Shown here: positions 43,981 through 52,516 of the stretch, in pieces
Layout: each line of letters opens with the position of its first letter
Numbering within the stretch: the stretch's first letter is position 1
Source of the DNA: JANXQG01 sp963780045
Lineage (GTDB): Bacteria; Planctomycetota; Planctomycetia; Pirellulales; Thermoguttaceae
Assembly (NCBI GenBank): GCA_963780045.1
Contig: CAVZZZ010000005.1
Location: 1,116,001-1,180,000 of the forward strand
Length of the DNA stretch: 64,000 nt
Reading direction: 5' to 3'
The notes under the pieces: generated by a model
What the model was told of the DNA's origin: nothing
The model's database searches: none
Seen by the model: only the letters and a program-made list of their open reading frames with translations
Translations under genes and position numbers: made by a program

Positions 43981-46305
43981 ATGTCCACCGATCAACGCAA
44001 CCTCTTCGATACCGAGCCGGAAGCCTGGGAGGCCGACGACCAGGCGGAGCAGTTCGTCGCCGGAGTCGTCTTTTCCAGCGGGCCGCCGCAGGAGTTCGAC
44101 TACGCCGTGCCCGATGCGCTCCGCGAGCAGGTCGAAGCGGGCCGCCGCGTGCTCGTGCCGCTGGGCAAGGGGAACCGCGCGGTGGTGGGCTATTGCGTCC
44201 GCGTCGAGTGCCGAATGGCCGGACCAAGGACGCTCAAGCCGGTCAGCGAAGTAATCGACGGCCGCAGCCTGCTCTCGCCCGCCATGCTGCGGCTGACACG
44301 CTGGATCGGCGACTATTATCTCTGTCCGTGGGGACAAGTGCTGGAAACGGTGCTGCCCGCGGGCGTCCGCGCTCAGGCGGGCACACGGCTGGCCACACTG
44401 CTGATTCTAGACGCCAAGGGCGTGGCGGCGGGCGATGGACATCTCGCGGAGCGAAATGAGTACGTTCGCTTATCGGAAAAGCACCGCGAAATCCTCCGCG
44501 TGCTGGCAGAATCGCCGGAGCCGCTGACCGTGAAGGAGCTTGCCCGCGACGCCCGATGTTCGCCTTCTTCGATCGCCACGCTCCGCCGCAAAGGCCTGAT
44601 TCGCGCAAGAACGGCCCGCGTTTCCACCACGCGACGGGCTCAAGTACCATTGGTCCGCGACGAGCGACTGCGGCTCAATCCGGACCAGCAGCGGGCATTG
44701 GATGCGATTCTCGCCGCGCTTCGGCGCAACAGCATCGCACGTTTCTGGTCCACGGCGTCACCGGCAGCGGCAAGACGGAGGTTTACCTGCAGACGATCGA
44801 GGAGGTCGTCCGCTACGGCCGCCAGGCGATCGTGCTGGTGCCGGAGATCAGCCTCACCCCGCAGACGGTCGAACGTTTCCGGCGGCGGTTCGGCGCGGTG
44901 GCCGTGCTCCACAGCCACCTCAGCGATGCCGACCGGCATTGGCAATGGCAGCAGATCGCCGCCGGACAGGTCCACGTGGTTGTCGGCGCCCGCAGCGCGA
45001 TCTTCGCCCCCACGCCGCACCTGGGACTGATTGTCCTGGACGAAGAGCACGAGACGAGCTTCAAGCAGGAGACGGCCCCGCGCTATCATGCCCGTGATGT
45101 GGCCGTCGCCCGTGCATCGGCGGAAAGCGTGCCGCTGGTGCTCGGCTCGGCCACGCCGTCGCTGGAAAGCTGGCGCCGCGCGAGGCAGGGCGAGTACGAA
45201 TTGGTCGAGATGCCGCGGCGAGTGCTGAACCGCCCGCTGCCGGAGGTCGGCACGATCGATCTCCGCGTCGATGGCCAGCGGATCGGCAGCCGCGGCAGCA
45301 TCAGCCGGCTCTTGTTATCCGCCATGCAGGCCGCATTGCAAGACGATGGGCAGGTGATCCTGCTTTTGAACCGCCGCGGCTATTCGACGCACATCCAATG
45401 CCCAGCCTGCGGCGAAGTGGTCAGTTGCCCCGACTGCGACATCGCGCTAACGCACCACAAGACGGGCGACGCGGCGATCTGCCACCTCTGCGACTTCCGC
45501 ATGGCTGCACCGTCGAACTGCCCGAAATGCGACTCTGGCGAAATCCGCTACTGGGGACTGGGCACGCAGCGGCTTGAGGCGGAGGTGCGTGCCCGCTTTC
45601 CCGACATGCCGCTGCTGCGGATGGACACGGACACGATGAAGACGCGCGGGGCGCACGAAAAGGCCCTGGCTGAGTTTCGTGCCGGCACGGCCCGCATCCT
45701 GCTGGGCACGCAGATGATCGCCAAGGGACTCGACTTTCCCAACGTGACGCTGGTGGGCGTGATCCAGGCTGACACGGCGCTGCACCTGCCCGACTTCCGC
45801 GCGGCCGAGCGGACGTTCCAGTTAGTCACGCAGGTCGCCGGGCGAACGGGCCGCGGCGACGCGCGGCGGACGCGTGCTCGTGCAGACGTACAGCCCGGAG
45901 AATGCCGCCATCCGCGCCGCGGTGCGGCACGATTTCGCGGCATTTGCTGCGTACGAACTGCCGTTGCGCGAGATGCTGCACTATCCGCCCTTCGCAATGA
46001 TGGTCCGGCTGGTGATTCGCGGCGAAATCGAGGCCGTCGCGCGCGAGTTTGCCGAGCAGTTGGCGGCAAGTATTAAATCCGGTTTGGAGTGCGGTGATGA
46101 ATCGGCGCACTCCAAAGACGATCGCGTACTCGGTCCGGCGCCGGCGCCGAATCCGCGCATTCGCGGCAAGTACCGCTTCCAGGTACAACTGCAAGGTCCC
46201 GACGGCGATCGATTGCGCGCGGCGGTCCGCACGGCGGAAGCCGCGCTGCCTGCGCCGAACGGCGTGGAGTGGATCGCCGACGTCGACCCGCTCAGCATGT
46301 TGTAA
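43981..46305 (+). CDS. priA: primosomal protein N' (PriA helicase), two frame breaks and two in-frame repeats
   Basis: About 775 aa when joined. In order: an N-terminal 3'-end-binding domain (FDYAVPDAL, RRVLVPLGKGNRAVVGYC), Walker A VTGSGKTEVY, LVPEISLTPQTVERF, Walker B region LDEEHE, LGSATPSLES, the zinc-binding region CPACGEVVSCPDCDIAL...CHLCDFRMAAPSNCPKC with paired cysteines, then GTQMIAKGLDFPNVTLVG and QVAGRTGRGD. PriA restarts stalled replication forks. Frames shift near 44,725, just before the Walker A, and near 45,870, just after GRTGRGD; the downstream frames continue the family sequence. Two palindromic elements are read in frame (residues 154-163, and the SGLECGDESAHSK segment), positions where relatives have no such insert as far as I recall. 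The start is ATG 43,981. Confidence 0.88.
44440..44469. repeat. CATCTCGC palindromic unit inside priA
   Basis: CATCTCGCGGAGCGAAATG plus AGTACGTTCGC matches the three-unit array at 18,510-18,609 with few changes. It is read in frame as HLAERNEYVR within the N-terminal half of PriA. Confidence 0.7.
46083..46116. repeat. TTTGGAGTGCG palindrome inside priA
   Basis: TTTGGAGTGCG (46,083-46,093) and CGCACTCCAAA (46,106-46,116) are perfect 11-base inverted arms around a 12-base loop. It is read in frame as GLECGDESAHSK, shortly before the conserved LGPAPAP segment of PriA. Confidence 0.75.
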
Positions 46306-46320
46306 TCCAAGATTTGGGCG

Positions 46321-46392
46321 GTAGGCCGGAACAAGCGCAGCGCAGTTCCGGCAAGTGCAAGCCGGAACTGCGCTGCGCTTGTTCCGGCCTAC
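46321..46392. repeat. perfect 32-bp inverted repeat between priA and the histidine kinase
   Basis: The left arm 46,321-46,352 (GTAGGCCGGAACAAGCGCAG...) and right arm 46,361-46,392 are exact inverted copies with an 8-base loop. This is the longest perfect stem seen in the window. It may end priA transcription, although only a short T run (TTTT) follows. Confidence 0.88.
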
Positions 46393-46413
46393 TTTTGCAG
46401 TAGAATAACCGCT

Positions 46414-48204
46414 ATGGCCTCCAATGCTCTAAAGCGCATTTTCGGCGAGACGAAGCTGGAACTGAAATTGCTCATGCTCTTCGCCGCGGGATTGCTGTTG
46501 ATTATCGTCACGGCATTCTGGTGGTATGGGCGGAGAATGAACGACCTGGTCGCCGACAAAAACGAGGACGTGGGACGCGCCCTGGTCGATCAATTCAAGA
46601 TCTCGGTCCACGCCATTGAGACGGAGCCGAACAAGGTCGATAGCGATCGCCCCGCCCCGGCTCAGCCTTCTCCCGACGACGACCGCGCGCACCGCGCGGA
46701 GGAGAACGCATGGGTCAAGAAGATGTACCGGGACTTCGTCACCTCCGAGTACCGGCCGAAATTCATCTACTATTGGAAGGCCCCCAACGACAGCGGCCCG
46801 CAGGACGATTTTGAGCGCGAGGTCTGTGAGAAATACCGCCGTGCGCCGCCTCAAAAATCAGAAAATCCGAAGAGCGTTGAGTTTACCGATCGGTCCACCA
46901 AGGGCAACAAGGAGTACCAGTACTTCCAGCCGATTTACGTGCAGGAAAGCTGCCTCGGCTGCCACGCTTCGCCGCCGGGCGGTTCGGGCATCGCGGCGGC
47001 CGGGCCGGGCGTCCCCTTCGCCGCTCGCCCCGCCAAGCTCGATCCGCAGGGCTGGCAGGCCGGCGACCTCATGGCGATTGCGAAAATCACCATTCCCAAC
47101 CAGTCCACACAGTTGAAGCTCAACGAGAACTGGGGAATGCTCTGGGCAGTCGCCATCAGCACGGTGTTCCTGGGCCTGCTGATCTCCTATGCCATCATCC
47201 GCTACGTGATTGTCAAGCCGCTCCGCCACCTCCGCGACGTGAGCGATGCCGTTACCCGAGGCAATACGGCGCTTTGCGCGGAGATCCGCACAGGCGACGA
47301 ATTCGAGCAGCTTGCCACCGCGTTCAACCGCATGTTGCGGACGCTGATCACCAGCCAAGACGAATTGCGGCAGGCCAACGCGAATCTCGACGGCAAGGTC
47401 GACGAGCTGGCGCAAGTCAACATGCGGCTCTACGAGATGAACCAGCTCAAGAGCGAGTTCCTGGCCACGATGAGCCACGAGCTTCGCACGCCGCTCAACA
47501 GCATCCTCGGCTTCAGCGAAGTCCTCGCGGGCATCGAGTCGATGGACGAGCGGCAGAAGCGCTACGTGCAGAACATCCAGAAGTCAGGCAAGACGCTGCT
47601 GGAGATGATCAACGACATCCTCGACCTGGCGAAGATGGAAAGCGGGCGCATGGAGACCCGCCTGACCGAGTTCCGCATCCAGCAGATCATCGCCGCCCAG
47701 GCCGACATGGTCCGGCCGCTGGCCGAGCGGAAGAACATCGACCTGGACGTCGATTGCGATCCCGATTTGCCGCCGCTGCGGCAAGACCAGGCCCGCGTGC
47801 AGCAGATTCTCGGCAATCTGCTTTCCAATGCCGTGAAGTTCACGCCCGAAGGAGGCCGCGTGACTATCATGGCCGCTCGCGAAGCCGACGAGTTGGCGCT
47901 GCGCGTGGTCGACACGGGCGTGGGCATCGCGGAGGATGACCAGCAAGTGATTTTCGAGAAGTTCCGCCAGGGGAAGATGAGCGTGCCCACCGGCGACATC
48001 CTCGCCCGCGAATACTCCGGCAGCGGCCTGGGGCTTTCCATCGTCATGGAGCTGTGCAAGCTCCTGGGCGGACAGGTTTTCGTGGCCAGCGAGTTGGGCA
48101 AAGGGAGCACGTTCACCGTCCGCCTGCCGTGGACGATCGCCGAGCCCGCGCGACCAGGCGCGGCGACGGTTGACGATATTGAGCAGTTGGCGACGGTACG
48201 GTAG
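46414..48204 (+). CDS. membrane histidine kinase with cytochrome-c-type (DUF3365/Tll0287-like) sensor
   Basis: 596 aa. Membrane helix 1 spans about 18-37. A periplasmic region of about 205 residues contains CLGCH (Cys180, Cys183, His184), a covalent heme c attachment motif within a DUF3365-like domain (YFQPIYVQESCLGCHASPPG). Membrane helix 2 covers 243-266. A HAMP linker is followed by HisKA with phosphoacceptor His355 (MSHELRTPLNS) and a HATPase with N-box NLLSNAVKFTPEGG and G-boxes DTGVGIAEDD and SGSGLGLSIV. It probably senses redox state or small gaseous ligands through heme and signals by phosphorelay; the response regulator is not adjacent. The frame is intact. Confidence 0.87.
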   Translation: MASNALKRIFGETKLELKLLMLFAAGLLLIIVTAFWWYGRRMNDLVADKNEDVGRALVDQFKISVHAIETEPNKVDSDRPAPAQPSPDDDRAHRAEENAWVKKMYRDFVTSEYRPKFIYYWKAPNDSGPQDDFEREVCEKYRRAPPQKSENPKSVEFTDRSTKGNKEYQYFQPIYVQESCLGCHASPPGGSGIAAAGPGVPFAARPAKLDPQGWQAGDLMAIAKITIPNQSTQLKLNENWGMLWAVAISTVFLGLLISYAIIRYVIVKPLRHLRDVSDAVTRGNTALCAEIRTGDEFEQLATAFNRMLRTLITSQDELRQANANLDGKVDELAQVNMRLYEMNQLKSEFLATMSHELRTPLNSILGFSEVLAGIESMDERQKRYVQNIQKSGKTLLEMINDILDLAKMESGRMETRLTEFRIQQIIAAQADMVRPLAERKNIDLDVDCDPDLPPLRQDQARVQQILGNLLSNAVKFTPEGGRVTIMAAREADELALRVVDTGVGIAEDDQQVIFEKFRQGKMSVPTGDILAREYSGSGLGLSIVMELCKLLGGQVFVASELGKGSTFTVRLPWTIAEPARPGAATVDDIEQLATVR

Positions 48205-48570
48205 GAAGACCAAGAAACAGAAAAAGCCCGGTGCCGGCATGTCAGGTGTCGGCCAGCATCGGGCGCTCACCGCGGGATCAAGTGCCTGACGCCTCGTGCG
48301 GTGACCCTGGAGCAACAAGGCCGAATGAGGCAGTTCGTGCCCTCGCCGCTCCATTGAAAACATAGGTTATGTCCGCCAGCGGGTCAAACGGTTCTCGGAT
48401 TGTTTTCCGCGAAGTATTCGAAATCGCCGCGTTCGCCCGACCTAATGTCGGGCCGGCGTCGCGCCTCCACTGCGCAAAATGCGACTCGGCGTTCACCGCG
48501 TCCGCTTGTCCGTAGTTTGCCCGTGAAGTATCATAAGATTGGTACGGTTGGCTTCCAAGAAGGACTAGCT
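48205..48570. other. 366-base gap without a supported gene
   Basis: A stem-loop lies near its left end (48,226-48,264). A 72-codon minus-strand frame (48,278-48,496) has no recognisable features. I see no promoter that is convincing for the antitoxin gene. Confidence 0.4.
48226..48264 (-). terminator. possible rho-independent terminator reading leftward
   Basis: On the minus strand GCCCGATGCTGGCC pairs imperfectly with GCCGGCACCGGGC and is followed by TTTTTCTG. No well-supported minus-strand gene precedes it, so it could instead be a bidirectional end signal for the histidine kinase. Confidence 0.3.
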
Positions 48571-48780
48571 ATGGCCGAAGTTCAAGCGAATGAGGAGTCG
48601 TTGAAGAAAGCCTTGAAGGAAGCGCTTTCAGAAACGCTGATCGAGCAGCGGCAGTTCCTCCACGACGTTTTTGCCGAAGTACTGCAAGACTTTGCCCTGG
48701 CGGAAGCCATCCGCGAAGGACGCGAGACGAGATTAGTTGAGCGAGACGACGTGCTTCAGATCCTGCAGGCTCGATCATGA
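48571..48780 (+). CDS. probable antitoxin, 69 aa
   Basis: A small acidic protein, MAEVQANEESLKKALKEALSETLIEQRQFLHDVFAEVLQDFALAEAIREG..., predicted all-helical. Its stop overlaps the start of a RelE-like toxin by four bases (ATGA at 48,777-48,780), the usual antitoxin-toxin arrangement. The gene family is not recognised in more detail. ATG 48,571 was chosen because the upstream extension is repeat-like and unlike protein. Confidence 0.6.
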   Translation: MAEVQANEESLKKALKEALSETLIEQRQFLHDVFAEVLQDFALAEAIREGRETRLVERDDVLQILQARS

Positions 48781-49042
48781 AGACAGCCTTTCGCAAGAGC
48801 TTTGCCCGTGATCTCAAGAAGATCAAGGACCAAGACGTTCGAGATCGCGTGCGGCAGGCGATTGCAGAAGTCGAAGCGGCAACCGTCTGCAGGGAGTCGC
48901 AAACGTCAAGAAGCTCAGCGGCGCCGACGGCTTCTTCCGAATTCGGATTGGAGACTATCGCGTTGGGATTTTCTTTGGCGGAGAAACTTTCGAGTTCGTA
49001 CGCTGCCTGCCACGGCGCAATTTGTACCGGTACTTTCCGTGA
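48777..49042 (+). CDS. RelE/ParE-superfamily toxin, frame break near 48,880
   Basis: The first part MKTAFRKSFARDLKKIKDQDVRDRVRQAIAEVEAA and, in the -1 frame, LQGVANVKKLSGADGFFRIRIGDYRVGIFFGG...EFVRCLPRRNLYRYFP form a complete small RelE-type fold. The GFFRIRIGDYRVGI strand pair and the final RRNLYRYFP are strongly typical of this family, which cleaves mRNA or inhibits gyrase. One base seems missing near 48,880. If real, the toxin is inactive. The stop is at 49,040-49,042. Confidence 0.72.
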
Positions 49043-49116
49043 ACCACCGCTCTTGTCACGGTTCATGCTGGAATTGCGCCGTCGGCACCAGCACCATGGA
49101 CATCTGCTGAGTCGCT

Positions 49117-50022
49117 ATGCCCGAATTGCCCGAAGTTGAAACGATGCGCCGCGGGATTGCTGAGGCGACTTGCTCGGTGATTACGGGCATCTCCCGCGGC
49201 CCATCGCGGCTGCGGGCGATCGAGATGACTCCATCGCCGGCCGCCTTCCGCCGCCGCGCGGTGGGAAGGATTATTGAGCGCGTTGATCGGCTCGGCAAGA
49301 GGATTATCTTGGCGCTCGATTCGGAGGATCGTATCGTCATCGAGCCGCGGATGACAGGGCTCGTTCTCCTCTCTGATCCGCCCGACATTGAACATCTGCG
49401 GCTAATGATCGAATTGACGCACGATCCAGGCGCTCGTAGTACCGGCTTTAGCCGGCCGCTTGCGCGCCGATTCCGCCTAAAGGCGGGACTACGAGCGCCC
49501 GAACAGATCCTCTTCTGGGACCAGCGCGGACTGGGCGTCGTGCGGCTGGTTTCGCCCCGAGAATTCGATCGCCTTTACGGGCCGAAGAAGATCGGACCCG
49601 ATGCCTTGGAAATCACAGCCGACGAACTTCGCTCGCGGCTCCGCGCAAGCCGCCGCGCGATTAAGGTGACACTCTTGGACCAGAAAGTTCTGGCCGGCGT
49701 GGGCAATCTCTATGCGTCGGAAATCTTGCATCGCGCGGGCGTGCATCCGGCCCAAGCCTGCTACCGACTGCGAACAGCGCAATGGCAGTGCATTCATGCC
49801 GAAATGCGTTGCGTGCTGCTGGAGGCGATCCAACACCAAGGCTCGACGCTCCGCGACGGCACTTACCGCATCGCCCGCGACTCACCCGGCCAATTCCAGT
49901 ATCGGCACCGCGTCTACCAGCGGCACGGGCAGACGTGTTTCGCTTGCGGCCGTTCGCCGATCGTGCGGGTCGTGCAGGCGCAGCGATCGACGTTTTTTTG
50001 CCCTACGTGCCAGCGGAAGTAA
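49117..50022 (+). CDS. mutM: formamidopyrimidine-DNA glycosylase with an in-frame palindromic insert
   Basis: 301 aa. The N-terminus MPELPEVETMRRG gives the catalytic Pro2/Glu3. The conserved Lys is in RLGKRIIL (Lys61). The helix-two-turn-helix has LDQKVLAGVGNLYASEILHRAGVHP. The C-terminal zinc finger CFACGRSP...FFCPTC has four Cys. The enzyme removes oxidised purines such as 8-oxoguanine in base excision repair. Residues 105-128 (GARSTGFSRPLARRFRLKAG...) are encoded entirely by a 71-base palindromic repeat between strands of the N-terminal beta-sandwich domain (IELTHDP and ILFWDQRGLGVVRL). Family members normally join these directly by a short loop. The open frame is kept and all catalytic residues remain. 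Confidence 0.92.
   Translation: MPELPEVETMRRGIAEATCSVITGISRGPSRLRAIEMTPSPAAFRRRAVGRIIERVDRLGKRIILALDSEDRIVIEPRMTGLVLLSDPPDIEHLRLMIELTHDPGARSTGFSRPLARRFRLKAGLRAPEQILFWDQRGLGVVRLVSPREFDRLYGPKKIGPDALEITADELRSRLRASRRAIKVTLLDQKVLAGVGNLYASEILHRAGVHPAQACYRLRTAQWQCIHAEMRCVLLEAIQHQGSTLRDGTYRIARDSPGQFQYRHRVYQRHGQTCFACGRSPIVRVVQAQRSTFFCPTCQRK
49429..49499. repeat. 71-bp palindromic element inside mutM
   Basis: The ends GGCGCTCGTAGT (49,429-49,440) and ACTACGAGCGCC (49,488-49,499) are perfect 12-base inverted arms, with further imperfect pairing ACCGGCTTTAGCCGG / CCGCCTAAAGGCGG inside. It is read in frame. A second copy lies just after the gene. Confidence 0.88.
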
Positions 50023-50023
50023 C

Positions 50024-50104
50024 AGCGCCCGTAGTACCGGCTTTAGCCGGCCGTATGCACCGTCGCGGGCGCTCTTCCGCCTGAAGGCGGTACTACGATC
50101 GCGA
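50024..50104. repeat. second copy of the mutM palindromic element, intergenic
   Basis: CGTAGTACCGGCTTTAGCCG is shared exactly with the copy inside mutM. The right half (CCGCCTGAAGGCGGTACTACG) is also close. The centre differs. It lies between the mutM stop and the protease gene. Confidence 0.85.
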
Positions 50105-50155
50105 AACTTGAATGCGCCGCCGGCCGAATTAGAATCAAAGCTATCGGACCACGCC

Positions 50156-51148
50156 ATGAACTTCAAGCCACTCGCTACTGGCCGCCTTTCCATTTTCTAC
50201 GCGTTAGCCGCGCTTCTATGCGCATCACCCGCCCGCGGCGACGGTCTTCCGCAGGCAGCTTACGACAAGGCTAGAGCGGCCTGCGTCGAGATTCTGGTCA
50301 ATGGCCATCTCAACGGATCGGGCTGGATCGCCGACTCCAAGGGATTGGTAATCACCGTCGGGCACGTCGTGGAACAGCCCGATCGGCGGTTCGAGGTACG
50401 TGTGCCGGGCATCGGCCGCACGGACGCCAAGCTCGTGGCGGTCGATCTGGGCCATGACTTGGCCCTATTGAGCATCCAGTCGCGCAAGGGCGGGTATCCA
50501 TATTTGAAGCTGGCGGAGATCTTGCCCGAGCCGGGCACGGCGGTTTATGTCATCGGCGCCCCACTTTTCCGCCACGGTGTTCTTTCCGCGGGAACGATCG
50601 CCGGCGCCGAAACCGCGTTCGAATACTACGCCGACCGTTTCAACGAAATCATGCACGTCGCCGCCACGGTGCCGCGGGGTATGTCCGGCGGCCCGTGGAT
50701 CGACGCCACCGGCGACGTGGTCGGCGTACAGTCGGGCGTGATGTCGCAAAACGGCATTCCCATCGGCATCGCCTTCGCCTGCCCGTTGGCCGCGGTGCGG
50801 GACCTGCTTCAGTGCAGGCGATCGGCCGCGACGCCGACGTTGGGATTGATCGTGGAGGAACTTTGCTCTCAGGACCGCAAGACGCTCGACCGCTTCGGGC
50901 TGAAGGCCGAAGGGCTGATCGTGAAGTCGGTGCAGGCCGACGGCCCCGCCGCTCGCGGAGGAGTGAAGGAGGCGGAACTGATCGTCGCCGCCGACGGCAA
51001 GCCGATCCGCCTGACCTCCGACCTCATGCGGCTCGTCTACGCGCGTCAGCCGGGCCAGGCGATGGAGTTGACCTTGCAACATCCCGACGGCGCCGGCCAA
51101 ACCAAGGCGACCGTGCGTCTGGGCAAGCTGGAAACGGCATGGCCCTGA
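50156..51148 (+). CDS. HtrA/trypsin-like serine protease with PDZ domain
   Basis: 330 aa. Signal peptide MNFKPLATGRLSIFYALAALLCASPARG. The catalytic triad is His70 (TVGHVV), Asp101 (GHDLALL) and Ser177 (PRGMSGGPW), in HtrA-like context. A C-terminal PDZ domain covers about 220-325 (GLIVKSVQADGPAARGGVKEAELIVAADGKPI). It probably acts in the periplasm in protein quality control; it is shorter than DegP and has one PDZ. The start was set at the signal peptide rather than the overlapping longer frame that begins in mutM. The frame is intact. Confidence 0.85.
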   Translation: MNFKPLATGRLSIFYALAALLCASPARGDGLPQAAYDKARAACVEILVNGHLNGSGWIADSKGLVITVGHVVEQPDRRFEVRVPGIGRTDAKLVAVDLGHDLALLSIQSRKGGYPYLKLAEILPEPGTAVYVIGAPLFRHGVLSAGTIAGAETAFEYYADRFNEIMHVAATVPRGMSGGPWIDATGDVVGVQSGVMSQNGIPIGIAFACPLAAVRDLLQCRRSAATPTLGLIVEELCSQDRKTLDRFGLKAEGLIVKSVQADGPAARGGVKEAELIVAADGKPIRLTSDLMRLVYARQPGQAMELTLQHPDGAGQTKATVRLGKLETAWP

Positions 51149-51185
51149 TGCAGCGGAACTGGCACGTACCACGCCTGCGGACGAC

Positions 51186-51215
51186 TTGCGTACCAACGCC
51201 TTTTGCCTATATAAT
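51186..51215 (+). promoter_or_regulatory. putative promoter of metK
   Basis: TTGCGT at 51,186-51,191, an 18-base spacer, and a perfect TATAAT at 51,210-51,215, about 80 bases before the metK start. No SAM riboswitch was recognised in the leader. Confidence 0.55.
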
Positions 51216-51296
51216 CGGCTGTCACTCTATGATCGAAATGATCGGCGTTCCGGTAAACTTTTGATCTCAGTTCGCACAATTCTTGGAGATATTCAC

Positions 51297-52461
51297 GTGG
51301 CGCAAGGCAAATACTTGTTCACTAGCGAGTCGGTCAGCATGGGACACCCCGACAAACTCGCCGACCAGATTTCCGACGGTGTGCTCGATGCCCTTTTCGC
51401 CAAGGATCCCTACAGCCGCGTCGCCTGCGAGACAATGGTCACCACCGGCATGGCGGTCGTCGCCGGCGAAATCACCAGCAAGGCCACGATCAATTACTCG
51501 GAAGTCGTCCGCAACGTCATTCGGCAGGTCGGCTATGTTGACGACGAACACGGCATTTGCGCCGATACCTGCGCGGTGCTGCTTTCTATCGACAGGCAAA
51601 GCCCCGATATCGCCCAGGGTGTGAACGAAGACGCCGCCAAGGGGAAGGAGATCGGCGCAGGGCGACCAGGGCCTGATGTTCGGCTATGCGTGCAACGACA
51701 CGCCCGAGTTGATGCCGCTGCCGATCGCCTTGGCCCACCGCATCCTTGCCAAGCTGACCGCGGCTCGCTTTGCCAAGGAAGTGCCCTGGCTGCGTCCCGA
51801 CAGCAAGAGCCAGGTGACGATCGAATTCGACGGCGTCAAGCCGGTCCGCGTCGATACGGTCGTCGTCTCCACGCAGCACAGCCCGGACGTGAGCGCGGCC
51901 GACATCCGCGATTACGTGATCAACCGCATCATCAACCCGGTGCTGCCGAAGGAGCTTGTTACCGGCCCCGTGACGTACCACGTGAACCCGACGGGCCGGT
52001 TCGTCGTCGGCGGGCCCCACGGCGATTGCGGCTTGACTGGGCGGAAGATTATCGTCGATACCTATGGTGGCTGGGCCCGGCACGGCGGCGGCGCCTTCAG
52101 CGGCAAGGACCCGACCAAGGTCGATCGCAGCGCGGCGTACATGGCCCGATACGTGGCCAAGAACATCGTCGCCTCCGGGCTGGCCAGCCGCTGCGAAGTG
52201 CAGTTGGCCTACGCGATCGGCGTCTCCGATCCGGTGAGCGTACACATCGATACCGAGGGCACTGGCAGGCTGCCCGACGAGCGGCTGTGCGCTTTGGCAA
52301 GGGAGCATTTCCCCTTGACGCCCAGCGGCATCATTCGGCATTTGGACCTGCGGCGGCCGATTTACCAAAAGACCGCTTCCGGGGGCCATTTCGGCCGTTG
52401 CGAGCCGGAGTTCACCTGGGAGCGGACGGACCGCGCGGCCGATTTGGCGAAGGCGAAGTAA
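51297..52461 (+). CDS. metK: S-adenosylmethionine synthetase, frame break near 51,660
   Basis: The GTG start at 51,297 is preceded by GGAG (51,284-51,287). The protein begins MAQGKYLFTSESVSMGHPDKLADQISD, the conserved start of MetK. The GAGDQGLMFGYA motif is broken: GCAGGGCGACCAG is found where GCAGGCGACCAG is expected, an extra G in a G run at 51,660. The next frame continues FGYACNDTPELMPLPIALAH, the family's VSTQHS and PTGRFVVGGPHGDCGLTGRKIIVDTYGG, and FSGKDPTKVDRSAAY. The joined length is about 387 aa. It makes SAM from Met and ATP. Because MetK is essential, the extra G is most likely an assembly error. Confidence 0.93.
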
Positions 52462-52516
52462 GCATTCGGGCCGAAGGCCGGTCGTTCATCCGCCGTGAGA
52501 TTTTTTGGGCCGTGCT

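Noticed and set aside
48278..48496. 72-codon minus-strand gene
   Set aside because: No start context, motif or hydrophobic signal; composition is not convincing.
51149..51296. SAM riboswitch upstream of metK
   Set aside because: No recognisable conserved core or terminator stem could be traced; only a promoter-like pair was supported.
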